Under the pieces are notes generated by a model. It made no database searches and had not been told where the DNA came from. It saw nothing but the letters and a program-made list of their open reading frames with translations. 64,000 nt of DNA from Seminavis robusta (Eukaryota; Bacillariophyta; Bacillariophyceae; Naviculales; Naviculaceae): positions 26,001 to 90,000 of the forward strand of contig CAICTM010000134.1 in NCBI GenBank assembly GCA_903772945.1. The letters run 5' to 3'. Positions 23,264 through 38,850 of the stretch are shown here, piece by piece (position 1 is the first letter of the stretch; the number at the start of each line of letters is the position of its first letter). The position numbers were made by a program, and so were the translations under genes.

Positions 23264-25867
23264 ATGCAACTACTATACAGCAATCCACTTCCCAGTCCGG
23301 AGTTTGTATCTCTATCTCTGGTGCTTCGACCGGATCCAGAAGAACCCAGCGGTGGAGGAATGGGGGAACCATTAATGCTGGCGTCTCCCTTGTCCACCAT
23401 CAACTACGTTGTCGCCATGAGCGCCTTGAAAGAACTCCACAAGTACTTGGGCTCCTTGGCTGGATTGACACTTCTGGAAGGAAAGCAAATATCCATTCAT
23501 GATCGAATCGTCGCAGAATTAATGCAAGATGACGAAAACCTTGTCATGAACGATACCAACAGCAACAGCAATCAAAACAAATTGCAAGTATTCCGACCAC
23601 TCTCGGCACACGGCATGGGTCTACATTATCGACTCTTGCGCGATGACAAGGTCAAAACTGACTTTGCGTCACTGGTTCTGGCATCTTCAAGATCATCCGC
23701 CAAGGGGGCTGACGATTCTTCCGAGACACGCAAAATCGAAAAACAACTCCTGGGCGTCTTGGTTACCGTGGGGTTGTCGGGTATACCCTATGCACACTGT
23801 TCCTCCTCGCTACAATACGGTCTCAGTCAAAGAGTCAATGATTGCGTCGGTGTCCTATCCAAACGAATCAGTGCTGTCGATGTAGCCGCGGCCAAGACCA
23901 TCCTATCCACACTCCTTGCCACGGAAGATGAAGTCCGAAAAACAAACAATGTCGCCAATGCCGCCATTGTCACTGCCATTCCAGAGTCGGGAGAAGAAAC
24001 ATTCTTGGGAAGTGCCGCCAAGAAGGGAAACGCATTCAAAAACGTATTCAGTATGAGCCGGGGAGGATCTGGTGGAGGCACTATTCATGTGGGTGTACGC
24101 CCAACTTCCAATGATCTTTCCAGAATCCTCATTGAACGGCTCACGGTACTCTCGGTCGCGGATTCCGATAGCTTGTTGCGACCATTTGAAACTTCGGGAC
24201 AACAACGAAAGGCAAACTTGGATCTTACTGGAAACAAATCAAGATTTCGAAAGCGCAAGACTGATTCCAGTACCAATGCCGACTTGGATAACTTTGATTA
24301 TCGAGGACCTGTACGGGACAAACGACTTGACAATCGACTCCTACTGCGACAGCAAAACTTGGCAGCGGCAGGTCCCATGCAACCAGCAGCATTTACGCCA
24401 CAATCATCATCGTCCCCCTCTGTACCACGAAACCCACAGTCCACCACCGCCAAACAAATGCGACCCCATCACTCCGATGTCCGTGGAACACGGCGAAACC
24501 GAAACGTACCCACACTTAGTGCTCCCAGAGGAGATGTTTCTTCGAGTCGGAGATCGTCCAATGCGACTTTGAGATCGGTAAGATTGATGAAGTTTCGTGA
24601 AGCCACCGCAGTGCGCTTTCCGAACAGATGGACAGATGGGTCTGATCGGATATCTTTTTCGTTGTTGATGTTCCATTGGCTTGTTTATGTTCGCGAATGT
24701 CGATTTTTGATCGTTCATTTCATTCATTCGTATGTATTCTACTACTTATACAGGACGATGCGGACGACGATGGACGAAGCCGACGTTCCGGCAAGAGCCA
24801 CGGAAGTACAAGGAAAGGTACAGCGGATTCTCTGAACAGCAATAGCAATTGGGTCGGAGCAGAAGAGGACATATCCGAATCGAGGTCCATGAACAGCAAC
24901 TCCAACCTGCCACGAATACAAGTAAACATTGCGCTCAATGAAGACTTGACGTGCTCCTACAAATTCTCCAAAATGACTTCCTGCAGTGTGGAAGGTGTTA
25001 TCCAGGTTTGTGCTTGGACTCAAGGTGCATTGTTTTGTCCCATGGTTCCTTATGTTGCCCTAACGCTTTCTTTTCTTTCACTCACAATCGCTTCCGCCGC
25101 TAGGTCCAAGTGAAGTCCAATGCAAGATCATTGGTGCCCTTTCAACTGGTAGTGAGAGACCCCTCCGGTCATATACAAACTCTGCAAGAGAACAAAAAGT
25201 TTGCAGAGGACTCGTCACCCTCAGATCGAGGAGATAAGAGCTTCACCATTGGAGTCCCAAAGGCAGACAACTACTTTCCGCTGATACGATACAAATGCTC
25301 CAATGAGCTGCGACCTGTTCCCATTGTGAGTGTTTCTTGGCTTGCACATTCTTGATCTTTCGTTCGAAGGTTTGGTCTAATTGAATCGCATTCACCTTTT
25401 GCTGTTTTCCTTTTCCTTGCCTGCAGAGGGTGCAAACTCGGGTTAAAGTAGATGGAGGGTACTGCCGTGTAGCGTTGCAGATCAGCTCAAACCCTCACAA
25501 CGAAGGCAGTCTGACGGACCTGACCATTATCATGGGCGTTGCAAACGATATTCGAGGAGGATCTCTAGTGACGCAACCTGCGGGTGGTGTCTGGAACGCC
25601 AGCAAGCGAAGTGTCATTTGGTGTGTTTCTGAATTGGGCGACGGAGAAAAGTTCCAGTTGCAAGCTAGATTTGAGGTGGACGAGAGTGCAGCAGCCAAGG
25701 ATGAGCAGGAGGTCCCCAAATTCCCTGTCTTGGTTCGATGCCAATGCATGTACGCACAGCTGAGCGACGTCGAGGTGGCCGTGCAAGACATTCCTGAGCT
25801 ACAGCCGGCTGAAGTGGCGATGAAGGTTGCCCGACGTTTCCGATTGTCACACCAAGAACGGTCGTGA
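23264..25867 (+). CDS. Mu-homology-domain (muniscin/TCUP-like) trafficking protein
   Basis: Exons 23264-24577, 24754-25005, 25104-25325 and 25427-25867, all phase 0, encode 742 aa. The start ATG sits in a strong ACC-ATG context. The C-terminal 250 residues read as a mu homology domain: RIQVNIALNEDLTCSYKFSK, then LIRYKCSNELRPVPI, then IIMGVANDIRGGSL and GVWNASKRSVIWCVSELG. This fold binds cargo or lipids in adaptor, muniscin and TSET/TPLATE complexes. The N-terminal 230 residues contain two ordered stretches (SALKELHKYLGSLAGLTLL and KQLLGVLVTVGLSGIPYAHC) that I cannot assign. The middle is basic, Ser/Arg-rich and probably disordered, with several RR.S sites. Assignment to the muniscin-like branch rather than AP-mu rests on the late domain position and long linker. 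Confidence 0.75.
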
Positions 25868-26126
25868 TAACTATTGCAGAAGAGTCTCTTTCTATCTTTG
25901 TTTTTAAAGGGGTCTAGAGCAGGGAATTTATCTATCTTTCATTATATTAGTATGGCGTTACGTTTTGCCACTGTTTGGTACCCGTAGCCCATTTCGAATT
26001 ACCGCATTGCAGGGGGGGGGGCGCGAAAGCCATCTCAAGTGAGCACGGCAGTTGTGTTAGAATTAAGTGTTGTTGCTGGGGTGACCCTGCCCCAGGCTAT
26101 CGCCGACTGGACTCGACTCGGCAAGT

Positions 26127-27516
26127 TCAAACTGAAGAGTGCTTCGTGAAAGGCATGTCATTCCAAAGAGTGGGGGCGGTGGATCCACGATTTCCCAACG
26201 CTGGAACCAATGGTGAGTCATCACCTTTGTCAGATGCCATGAATACATCCTCCTCGCTGCTGGGTTGTGACAGTGTCGGCATTTTGGATCCGTGCTGCCA
26301 GTTTGCACCAGATCCCATACCACCACCAGCAGGGTTGGGCACACCAAAAAAGCGGATTGGGCTGGGTCCCAAGGCATCCATGTACAAACCTGGGGCAGCC
26401 GCCATCCCCATGGTTGCCGAGTACTGAGTCGGTTGGGCACCACCGACCATGGGAACTCCAATACAAGGGATCATGGGGCGACTAGCAGCGGCGGCAGAAA
26501 GTACTGCAAAAGATCCTTGGTCTCCGGCTTGGAGCTGGGTGCTGTAATATGCCGATGGAGGCGCATCTGTGCCGTTGAACGCTTCTTGCTGAAAGCTTGG
26601 CAGAATGCCTGCATCGTTTGCTCCGGGTTGTGTAGCCATGCGGGACAAGTCTTCGTAGGACATATTGTCGTAGATAGTCTCATTTTCGAGCATCGATTGC
26701 GTTTTGTTGAGCGTTTTGTCGAGCTTTTCCTGTGCTTTCTTTTCCTTTCTCATCATGGAGTACCACTTGTTCTTGATATCATTGTCCGTTCGGTTCTTCA
26801 TGAGCTTTGCCATACACGACCATCTGAAGGGAGAGATTCGAAAAGAGTTAGCAAGAGGACAACGAGGAAGATTGGTTGATTTCTCGTTCTAAACTCTGCT
26901 TACTTTGTGCCGAACGATTTGTGCATTTCCCGTATCATGTGCTCTTCCTCGTGAGTCCACTTCCCCTTTTTGATTTCAGGTCGCAGATGATTCTGATAGC
27001 GATCACGACACTGCTTCCCGTTGCGACCACTCTTGAGGGTCTCGGCGATTTGTTGCCAATGGCTTTTCATGCTGGGGTCATCAAAATTATGGCCTTCGAC
27101 GAGACGACGAAGTGCGAGGTCCTCCTGTGTAGTAATGCCAAAAATGATTATTCGAACGAAGGGTGCAGTGAGGAGCCAGGAGCATGGCAATCTCAAACGA
27201 ATGATTCTGCAATAGTCCAGCATACCGTAGTCGTCCAAACCTGTCGCCCTTTGCGTCGTTTCTTCAAAGTAGTCTTTCCAGCAGTCGCTGGAGGAGATTT
27301 CTTCTTTCGCCGACGACCAACAGGACCATCATTCGTAGCCTTTGCAGCGGCTGGAACTCTTTGCTGTGCATCGACAACTGCCATGGCCTGTGTAGGCGTA
27401 CCGATGATCGGAGAAACCAAGAGATTGGCACTTTTCAAACGGTTTGCTGAAAGAGAATTGTTGAAGGAATAGAAAGAAGCTCCCGAGACGTTGTTGGCTT
27501 CGTTGTGATTGTTCAT
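26127..27516 (-). CDS. R2R3-type MYB transcription factor
   Basis: Exons 27516-27226, 27124-26904 and 26823-26127 encode 402 aa. The start is the first ATG after an in-frame stop. A basic patch (GRRRKKKS, KKRRKGRQ) precedes two MYB repeats. The first (about 94-148) runs from VWTTTEDLALRRLV to GRNGKQCRDRYQNHL; the second (about 150-200) runs KKGKWTHEEEHMI, FGTKWSCMAKLMKNRTDNDIK, NKWYSMM. The Trp spacing and the NRTDNDIKN recognition helix are characteristic. The third aromatic of the first repeat is Tyr instead of Trp. Exon junctions fall inside both repeats. The C-terminal 190 residues are Ala/Pro/Gly/Met-rich, as expected of an activation region. Its targets cannot be inferred. Confidence 0.9.
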
Positions 27517-28412
27517 GTTGCGACTCGTCAACAGAAAGATCGTTCGATGCGCGTCAGGACAACTCCCCTACAAAAGGCAACACAAATCACAAGAGTTGAG
27601 TTCGACAGGTCATCGACACGACAAAGAGCATCGAAAATCGGCGCTTCCACAAGCTCAAGGATACATCGTACGTCGATGTCGTCATCGATTCAGAGACGCA
27701 GACCATTCGACCACCAACGCGATCTCAAAACGACGAAGCGCCTTTCCTCCGATCGATCCTACTACAATCTCACCTCAAGACAAAGATGTGAAACCGAGCT
27801 TCGACGTGAAACGAAGACGAAACAACCTTGCGAGAAAGAAACTGAGCCGTTGATGAATAGAAGTTGTGCCCTCGTTGAGGTCTCCACGAGAAGGGTGGAG
27901 AGAAACCATCTCGAACGAAGTGGGCAAGTGGGCTGTTCAAACCTTGAAAAGTCAAGCGCCAGTCAGTCCCATTTACGAATAATAGTTTGCTCGAATAGCT
28001 CTAACTCTATGGTAGAATATATTACACTGACGTCATCAATCCCATTTGTGACTGACTGTTCGAATGAATCGAATCAATTCGCGACTCGACTCCCACATTA
28101 AACGTGGAAGCGCTCAATGGTACGCACGAAGTCGGTGAGCGAGAATTCCCCCCAACAACATGACCACGTTGAACCCCTCAATGCATCAGCAAGGACCTTT
28201 CCTTGAATCTTTGCTGAGTGGCCATCAGAGACTGATGGGTAAGAATAGTCACGCACTTTTGGGATGCTACTGATGCAATTCTGTGAAAAACAGATTGAGA
28301 AATTCATCTGAAGGCTTTTGTGGCTGTGGCTTGCTCTTAGAAAACAAAAGTATCCTCACAATATTTTGTTCTTCGTACCCTGAAACAACTATCTTTTTGA
28401 AAAGAAATAATA
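27517..28412. promoter_or_regulatory. Divergent promoter region, MYB (-) and plastid EF-Ts (+)
   Basis: 896 bp between divergent genes. It contains a perfect TGACGTCA at 28028-28035 and an A-rich leader just before the EF-Ts ATG. A 198-codon plus-strand frame (27505-28101) is low in complexity and Arg/Ser-rich, with no family resemblance; it was not called. Confidence 0.4.
28028..28035. promoter_or_regulatory. CRE-like octamer TGACGTCA
   Basis: A second perfect CRE octamer in the window, 378 bp upstream of EF-Ts and 512 bp upstream of the MYB start. It could serve either gene. Activity is inferred only. Confidence 0.35.
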
Positions 28413-29888
28413 ATGAGAGTCATTCCAGCAGCACTTTGCCTCGTTCTTTGCGGTGGCGCCGATGGGTTCGTCACCAAGGCTCCCTTTGGTTTGAAAACTT
28501 CCGCTCTTCAAATGGCGGCTACGTCTGAAAAGGAAGTTCGAGATGCCATTAATCAAATCAACGCTGGGAATTTTGAGCAAACTCTTAGCGAGATTGAGCC
28601 GTTCCTTCGAGATGAAGCTGACGCAAAATTCTACGGAAAGGCAAAACTTCGCCTTAGCGACAAGGCATGGCATGCTGGCCTTACCATCCCCGAAAATTTC
28701 GCAAAGGCGTCTTCACCAGCTCCAGCAGCTGAACCAACGCCCGTTGTGGAGGAAGAAGTGCAAGAACCTGAACCAGTTGCAGAGGTTGAAGAACCGGCAC
28801 CTGTCGCTGAGGAAGCTGCACCAGAACCTGTCGCCGAGGAAGCTACACCAGAACCTGTCGCCGAGGAAGCTACACCCGAGGAAGCTACACCAGAACCTGT
28901 TGCTGAAGAAGCTGCCCCCGAGCCAGTTGCCGAAGAAGCTACCCCCGAGCCAGTTGCCGAAGAAGCTACCCCCGAGCCAGTTGCCGAAGAAGCTGCCCCC
29001 GAGCCAGTTGCCGAAGAAGCAGCACCCGCAGCCGAGCCCAAAAAAATCACCCCAGCTCTTATCAAGGAACTTCGTATGTTGACTGGTGCTGGTATGATGG
29101 ATTGCAAAAAGGCACTGACTGAGACTGATGGTGATGTGGACCAAGCTATTGAAAATATGCGAAAATCTGGTGCCTTGAAGGCTGCCAAGAAGGCTACCAA
29201 GGTTGCGGCTGAGGGACAAATCATTATTAAAGCAGGTGATGGAACAGCTGCCATGGTGGAGGTCAACTGCCAAACTGACTTTGTTGCCAAGGATGAGACC
29301 TTTTTGGCATTTGCCAATGAGGTGACCCAAACGGCTGCAGATAGCAAGTCGTCTCTGGAGGAGTTGCAGCAACAGTTTGAGGAGAAGCGAGTGGCTCTTG
29401 TGGCCAAGATTGGGGAGAACATCAATATTCGTCGAGTTCAATATGTTGAGGGTGGAAAGGTTGCCACCTACTTGCACAATGGTGGCAAAATTGGTGTGGT
29501 CGTCACTGGTGATGGTGAGGAGGATGTCCTCAAGAATATGTGCATGCATGTCTGTGCTTCCAGTCCCCAGTTCTTGACTCCTGATGAAGTTCCATCAGAG
29601 GTTGTGGAGAAGGAACGTCAGGTCCAAATTGACATTGCCATGAATGAGGGCAAACCACAGGACATTGCAGAGAAGATGGTTGCTGGAAGAATGAAGAAGT
29701 ACACTGGTGAGGTCTCCTTGACTGGCCAGCCATTTGTCATGGAACCCAAGAAGTCAGTTGGTGATGTGTTGAAGGAGAAGGGAGCCTCAGTGACCGGCTT
29801 TGTGCGCCTGGAGGTTGGAGAAGGTATTGAGAAAAAGGAGGAAGTCAGCTTTGCTGATGAAGTGGCTGCTATGGCAGCAGGCAACTAA
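28413..29888 (+). CDS. tsf: Plastid-targeted elongation factor Ts
   Basis: A single exon of 491 aa. EF-Ts recharges EF-Tu with GTP during organellar translation. The N terminus [18 protein letters not shown] is a signal peptide, followed at the presumed cleavage site by FVTKAPFG, the Phe-led motif that directs proteins across the four membranes of diatom plastids. Residues about 37-105 form an extra domain ([20 protein letters not shown]) not found in bacterial EF-Ts. A Pro/Glu/Ala repeat region (PEPVAEEAT units, about 125-205) is next, then the EF-Ts core. Core signatures are [29 protein letters not shown], and [13 protein letters not shown] in the dimerisation part. The core ends at the normal family length. 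In red algae tsf is often plastid-encoded, so this nuclear copy fits transfer to the nucleus. Confidence 0.95.
   Translation: MRVIPAALCLVLCGGADGFVTKAPFGLKTSALQMAATSEKEVRDAINQINAGNFEQTLSEIEPFLRDEADAKFYGKAKLRLSDKAWHAGLTIPENFAKASSPAPAAEPTPVVEEEVQEPEPVAEVEEPAPVAEEAAPEPVAEEATPEPVAEEATPEEATPEPVAEEAAPEPVAEEATPEPVAEEATPEPVAEEAAPEPVAEEAAPAAEPKKITPALIKELRMLTGAGMMDCKKALTETDGDVDQAIENMRKSGALKAAKKATKVAAEGQIIIKAGDGTAAMVEVNCQTDFVAKDETFLAFANEVTQTAADSKSSLEELQQQFEEKRVALVAKIGENINIRRVQYVEGGKVATYLHNGGKIGVVVTGDGEEDVLKNMCMHVCASSPQFLTPDEVPSEVVEKERQVQIDIAMNEGKPQDIAEKMVAGRMKKYTGEVSLTGQPFVMEPKKSVGDVLKEKGASVTGFVRLEVGEGIEKKEEVSFADEVAAMAAGN
28782..29033 (+). repeat. In-frame PEPVAEEAT-type coding repeat in EF-Ts
   Basis: Roughly nine degenerate copies of a 24-30 bp unit encode Pro/Glu/Val/Ala linkers. 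Neighbouring units near 28910-29010 are almost identical at the DNA level, which suggests recent expansion. Confidence 0.8.
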
Positions 29889-30356
29889 GCAGCATACAAC
29901 CGGCTAGCTTGTAGCCTTGACTGTAAATGTATAGGGAAGCAGATTGAACTATTACTTCTTTGTAACAGAGAACACTAGTGTGGTTTGTGGGTTGTGGTTG
30001 TGCATAGATTAATTGTCATTCATTCGTTTGGCCACAAGTGAAAGGTTGGCTCTGCGATACACACTTGAGGGGAAGACAATGGCCGGCGACTTGTGAGGGC
30101 CCACACGGACTTGACTCCACTTGCAGAGTTTTGCAGTTCGAATGTTTTTTTGTAAATTTAGTACGGTACCACGATGGGGAGAACCGAGGACCAGCTTCCA
30201 CGCTTTGCGAACGCGCTCGGAAACGGCTTTTTTCAACAAGACTCGCGTCCCAAAGACGTCCCCCCATTTTGAACCGATTGCCATCAAGCTGGGATGCTCC
30301 AGAGCTGCTCCAGCTATCCGGAGCAATAGAAAGCACAAAGTCTTCCCAACTCGACC
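29889..30356. other. Intergenic spacer, EF-Ts to kinesin
   Basis: 468 bp containing the EF-Ts 3' flank and the kinesin upstream region, both genes on the plus strand. An in-frame stop 30 bp upstream of 30357 limits the kinesin start. Minus-strand frames here have no recognisable content. Confidence 0.4.
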
Positions 30357-34499
<4,143 letters not shown>

Positions 34500-34966
34500 A
34501 GCCATAGATTGAGTAAAGAAATAGCACTGAAAATTAACTGTGACAGGCTTCAGGATTAGTAGACTGCAGGGTCTTTTACCGTACACCTGCCGTCGACGTC
34601 AAAGATGAAACGGCAGCAAACGAGGAAAGAGCAGCCCGAAACTACCGGTAGCTAGATCTACTGGTAGAGACTAGTAGAGGACAAGTGAAGGCGGCTTGAA
34701 ATCAGTTTCTCCTTTGACGAAGCATATTATTACGACGTTGGTCAGCTTAGATTAGTTGGTGGAGCCCCACTCAACTCTGCTGCTCGTTTCAGGCTCGCTG
34801 ATGTCCAACCTCGGTACCTGGCACCGGTAGTCGAAGCAAAGAGGCAATCGGTTCGTTGTGAAACTGTCACAAGAGAGCAACGAGGGAAAAACCGTGTATG
34901 ACAAGCACCAAACGGCATGTACTTTTGCTTGTCACCTACTATATCTTACTTCTTCGTTTTGAAACC
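34500..34966. other. Convergent 3' gap with GTACC palindromes
   Basis: 467 bp between kinesin (+) and the first SGNH-like gene (-). It contains an ACCGGTAG next to CTAGATCTAC (34645-34670) and a GGTACCTGGCACCGGTAG cluster near 34813. No gene was seen. Confidence 0.4.
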
Positions 34967-37612
34967 TTAAGCCCAGTAAATGTGTGACACTCCAATTACA
35001 CAATCAGTGCCACAATCCTTCAGCCGAATTGCAATTTCAACATCAACTTCTTTGTCCCCTGCCATGCTTGGATCATCCATTAGAACAAGCAGCTCAACAA
35101 CTCGTTGAGGTTGCTTACGATACTTTTCCTTCAACTCATCCTTGGTCATGCTTGTTACCTTCCCATTGACTGCATATTCAAGTCGAAAGCTGTCAGGAAA
35201 GCCGTCGATAGGGTCTCCTTTGCCAAGGAATCTTTCCTGGGTCACCTCCGTAGACGTGGCATTGGCAGCTGTCTTCAACGCTCTACGTTCATTATTCTCA
35301 GAGGTCCAATCTTTGGCGATTGTAACCCACTCTTTTTTTGCCCAAGAATGGAACTTGAGAATGATGATCCCTTCCTTCACTTTCACATTCATTACAAGCC
35401 ATCCTGAGTAGCCATTGCCAAGCAGAATGCCTCGAGAATCGTGGTGACCACTGAGCACACAGTCATTATGTGTCCATCGTGCACAGACAGCATCATAAGT
35501 TCCATCACAGTATCCCTGTGGCTCTTCTGCAAGCTCCCACCCTTTGCCAGGTTTGATTTCATCAAGTTCACGGTGCTGCTGCACTCTGAGGGAAGGCTGC
35601 TCTACCCCTGTGTTGGTTGTTGTGTCTGCGGTTTGAGCTGGTGGCTTAACTCTGACTGCACTTGAGGAAACATTGAAAGGCACATCTTCGGTCATTCTTC
35701 GCCTGCCACTAACAATGGACAGCACATCAACCTCGCCAGAAGGGATGTCGTAGCACTCGTTGTGGGCATCTAGACCCTCATAGAGCGCCTTCTTTTCATT
35801 CTTTGGAACGTACCCATCCGCTGTTGGTTTCACAATATTGTTGATACCAGTCTCATTAAAGTCTGCCCGTGGGGTGTAGTGTGTTCGACCCTGTGTTGGC
35901 GGCACATTCCAATGGGAGTTAGGCTACTAGGAAATGAAACTCAAGAAATCGCAATCGAAACTGTATCATGCTTACGTTCATGGGGACTTTGCACATTCTT
36001 TCTGGCAGTCCTTCATCCTTGATGGAGTAACACTTGCCCAACCCTGGATCCATGTTCTTCACTTTGGTTTGGATGTTCTCATAGTAATCCTTGACATGCC
36101 AATAGTCATCTGCCAGAGGTGGTCCACCTAGATGCAAGGAAAATTAGAAACCAGACAACCGTTCAAGCAACTGAAGGTCACAAATCCTAGCATAAAACCT
36201 ACCCATAGTTCCATCACTGAATTGCTGAATGGCCAACTGCAGAGCCTCGAGAACCGAGAAAGCTAAAACACGACCAGTCAGCTGATGTTGTCGCCATCCT
36301 GGATGCCACCTCACTTGACCTGCAAATTTTTCCTTTTGCGTTGCTTCTGGTTTAATGCCATCATCCCGATCAATCCAGCACTTGGAACAATAATCATCGT
36401 GCCTTTTGCAGACATCATTATTCGCCGGGTCACATTTCAGGTATCGCACAGCCCATGGCAAAGTTTCTGCCTGCTCATCACTTGTCGTTAATGGAATGCC
36501 ATCCAAACCAAGCCCAAACTCGCCGACATCAACATCAGCATTTTCATGCAACTCCTTCAAAAGTTCATAGGTTCCTCCGGCACTCCAAAGGACGGGCACA
36601 TGATCTCCAGCAAGCAAGGCTTGGCGAAAAAAGAGATCAATGTGATTTCGGTTATGAATTTCCGTCATACCCGAATCCCAAATAAGAATATCAATTTTTC
36701 GGCCATATATATCGCCGGAGCCCAAGGTATTCTGAAGTGTCCCCAATCCACCTTGTGAGATGTTGCGTGTAATCAGTTTGACTCCTAATCGAGCAAAGAT
36801 GGGTGCCATGATTCTCTGGAATTGCATGGAATAACTTTGACGAAAGTGATTGCTGAAAATAATTTGACAGAAATCAAACAAAAATTGTGAGCCTGGTAAA
36901 CGAAAAAAGAACTCTCAATTGCATACATGAGAGTGCATGCTTACCCATGTCCTGCTGCCGAAGAGTGTCCTGCTAGCACCACAGTGAATGTATCATTGGT
37001 CATGATAGCATGAAGAATTCTTCTGACCAATCCTTCGAAACTACGTTTGGTGGTCCATCCACCATTTCCACGAGTCATACTGCGCTGAAAGTGTTCTGGT
37101 GGACCTTCTGATGTCTTGAAATCAATCTTGTCCCAATGAAACATTTGCATTCTTTCTGACAATCCCTCAGCAGTTTTTGGCTTCGGATGACCATACTCTT
37201 CAAAGATGGCCTCCATGGCTCGAGTGACCAAATTGTCAGCATCATTGAGAATGTGGTTGACAAAGACGGCATCACCTTGCCAACTTTCATCAGGAAAGTC
37301 GTCCCCTGGTACATCACAAGCAGGGAACTTGTCACACAAGTCCTTGTTTTCGGGACGATTCTCTTCGTCGCCATCCCAGAAATGCCATTTTCCATGTTTG
37401 GCCGCCAATTCCTTCTGGACTTCCTCACTGACTGGGATTGATACAGGATCAGGAGGAATAGTTGCTACCTTGGAGTACCCCACGGCTCGTCTGTGTTCTT
37501 GCTGCTGGTTGTCACTGTTGTTGCCGTCGTCATTGGTTCTTAGTGACTGGGCGCCGATCAGGTCCACGAAACAAAAGAAGAAGAGCGGAATCACCGCCAA
37601 AGAGGCTACCAT
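34967..37612 (-). CDS. Secreted SGNH-hydrolase-like protein, paralogue A
   Basis: Exons 37612-36945, 36852-36203, 36127-35976 and 35890-34967 encode 797 aa. A signal peptide is visible (MVASLAVIPLFFFCFVDLIG). The conserved core includes NGGWTTKRSFEGLV, VVLAGHSSAAGHGNHFRQSY, RNISQGGLGTL and ILIWDSGMTE. It resembles an SGNH-type esterase layout, with GHS in the place of the nucleophile motif and later Gly and Asp/His blocks, but I cannot assign it with certainty. A Cys-rich WIDR/WHPGWR segment follows. The C terminus carries a separate module (EEPQGYCDGTYDAVC, GHHDSRGILLGNGYSGWLV, VSHIYWA). It is about 40% identical by eye to the gene at 38851-41674. Substrate and role are unknown; a cell-surface glycan esterase is one possibility. 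Confidence 0.8.
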
Positions 37613-38034
37613 CTTGGACTGACTTGAATTGTATCTGTCTTGTTGGTGCTATCCGATGTTGCTTTTAATGACCCCTTGCTCTTGATAGTTGTGCTTGGAC
37701 TTGCTTGGTTGCCGAAAACTGGGACGACGAATATGCGAGTGAGAGACGAGAGACCTCGAGCTAGCTGGACACTGTCGCGATGGAGAGCTGTGTCCCTCGC
37801 TACCGGTACCCTTTTCCAAAATGTAGGCTTCCGCCAACAATCAACAGGTCATTGAACCACGATCGAACAGTCACAATTTGGGCCAGGATGACCCGAGAAG
37901 TCGAATGAATCGAAAATCGAATGGTGAGTCCACAGTCAAGATCCAAACCCCGAACCAAGATCTTTCGTCGATCTCTCGACTCTCGATCTCCCAGTTTCCA
38001 GCAACTACGGACTGCTCAACAGCCAGTATCCACC
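37613..38034. promoter_or_regulatory. Divergent promoter region, SGNH-like A (-) and TMEM14 (+)
   Basis: 422 bp between divergent start codons. A TACCGGTACC palindrome lies near 37801. An upstream in-frame ATG at 37921 could extend the TMEM14 protein by 38 Arg-rich residues. Confidence 0.4.
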
Positions 38035-38504
38035 ATGGCAGGAATACCCGGATCAGCGCACTTGAACTTATCCCTTGGCGGCCTCGTCATGCTTGGCGGG
38101 GCCATGGGCTATGTGAAAAAGGGAAGTGCTCCAAGTTTGGTGGCTGGTGTGGCCTTTGGATCTATGCTGATCGGATCTGGATACATCATCGCCAAGACAG
38201 ACTCGCAGTACGAAGGACACGCCCTCGCCACAGGAGCCTCTGGAATCATGGCTTTGGGAATGGCACAAAGATACATGAAAACTGGTAAAATGATGCCTGC
38301 AGGTAGGAACATTGCAAAGACTGTCCACAATCTTCGATGCAAATGGAAATGAAAAGGTGCTTCTTAAAATACCCGTTTCTTCTACATATACTTTTCTATT
38401 TCTTGACAGGAATTGTGGCCATTTTGGGTGCTGCTGCATGTGCCTATAATGCCAAGAAATCCATGGAATGGGCTCCTTCCAAGTCAGGTATGGTACCAGT
38501 TTGA
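38035..38504 (+). CDS. TMEM14 family small membrane protein
   Basis: Exons 38035-38302 and 38410-38504 encode 120 aa from an ATG in a strong CACCATGG context. The family is small, with about four helices, and mitochondrial or plastid members take part in porphyrin or fatty-acid transport. Visible features are GGLVMLGGAMGYVKKGSAPS, GVAFGSMLIGSGYIIAK, GASGIMALGMAQRYMKTGK and, after the intron, GIVAILGAAACAYNAKKS. The length matches the family. The frame is open upstream to an ATG at 37921; the extra 38 residues are Arg/Ser-rich with few acids and could be an organelle presequence. I prefer the shorter start because of its context. Whether it sits in mitochondrion or plastid cannot be told. Confidence 0.88.
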
Positions 38505-38850
38505 TAGACTTTGGCGTATTTATTTGAAGAGCAACCTTTGGCTCACTCAGTTTTTCATTTATTGAAGATTAGACTGATGAAGCCGACCCGATCAGAAGTT
38601 AGATTAGTTGACAGTCGCCAGTGTCCATTCGATAGCTCCCCCTTCTTTTTTCACTTGACCCATTGGATCTGCTCTCTACGTAACATGTAGCTGACTAGAC
38701 AACCAGAACCATCATTTCAGTTCGCGCGTTGCCCTGCCTCTGGCAAGCACAAGGACAGCGAGTAGGAGGATGGCAAGACGGACAGTACATCTTAAAATGC
38801 TCTACAAGGTGATACAGAATTAAGTTTAGTTCTGGTTGGATCAATGTACA
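38505..38850. other. Convergent 3' gap
   Basis: 346 bp between TMEM14 (+) and SGNH-like B (-). Nothing recognisable was seen beyond AT-rich 3' flanks. Confidence 0.4.

Noticed and set aside
27505-28101. 198-codon plus-strand frame upstream of EF-Ts
   Set aside because: Begins with a non-ATG codon, is Arg/Ser-rich and low in complexity, and overlaps the MYB 5' region.
28631-29549. Two long minus-strand frames across EF-Ts
   Set aside because: Antisense to the repeat and core of EF-Ts; low-complexity by-products of the repeated codons.
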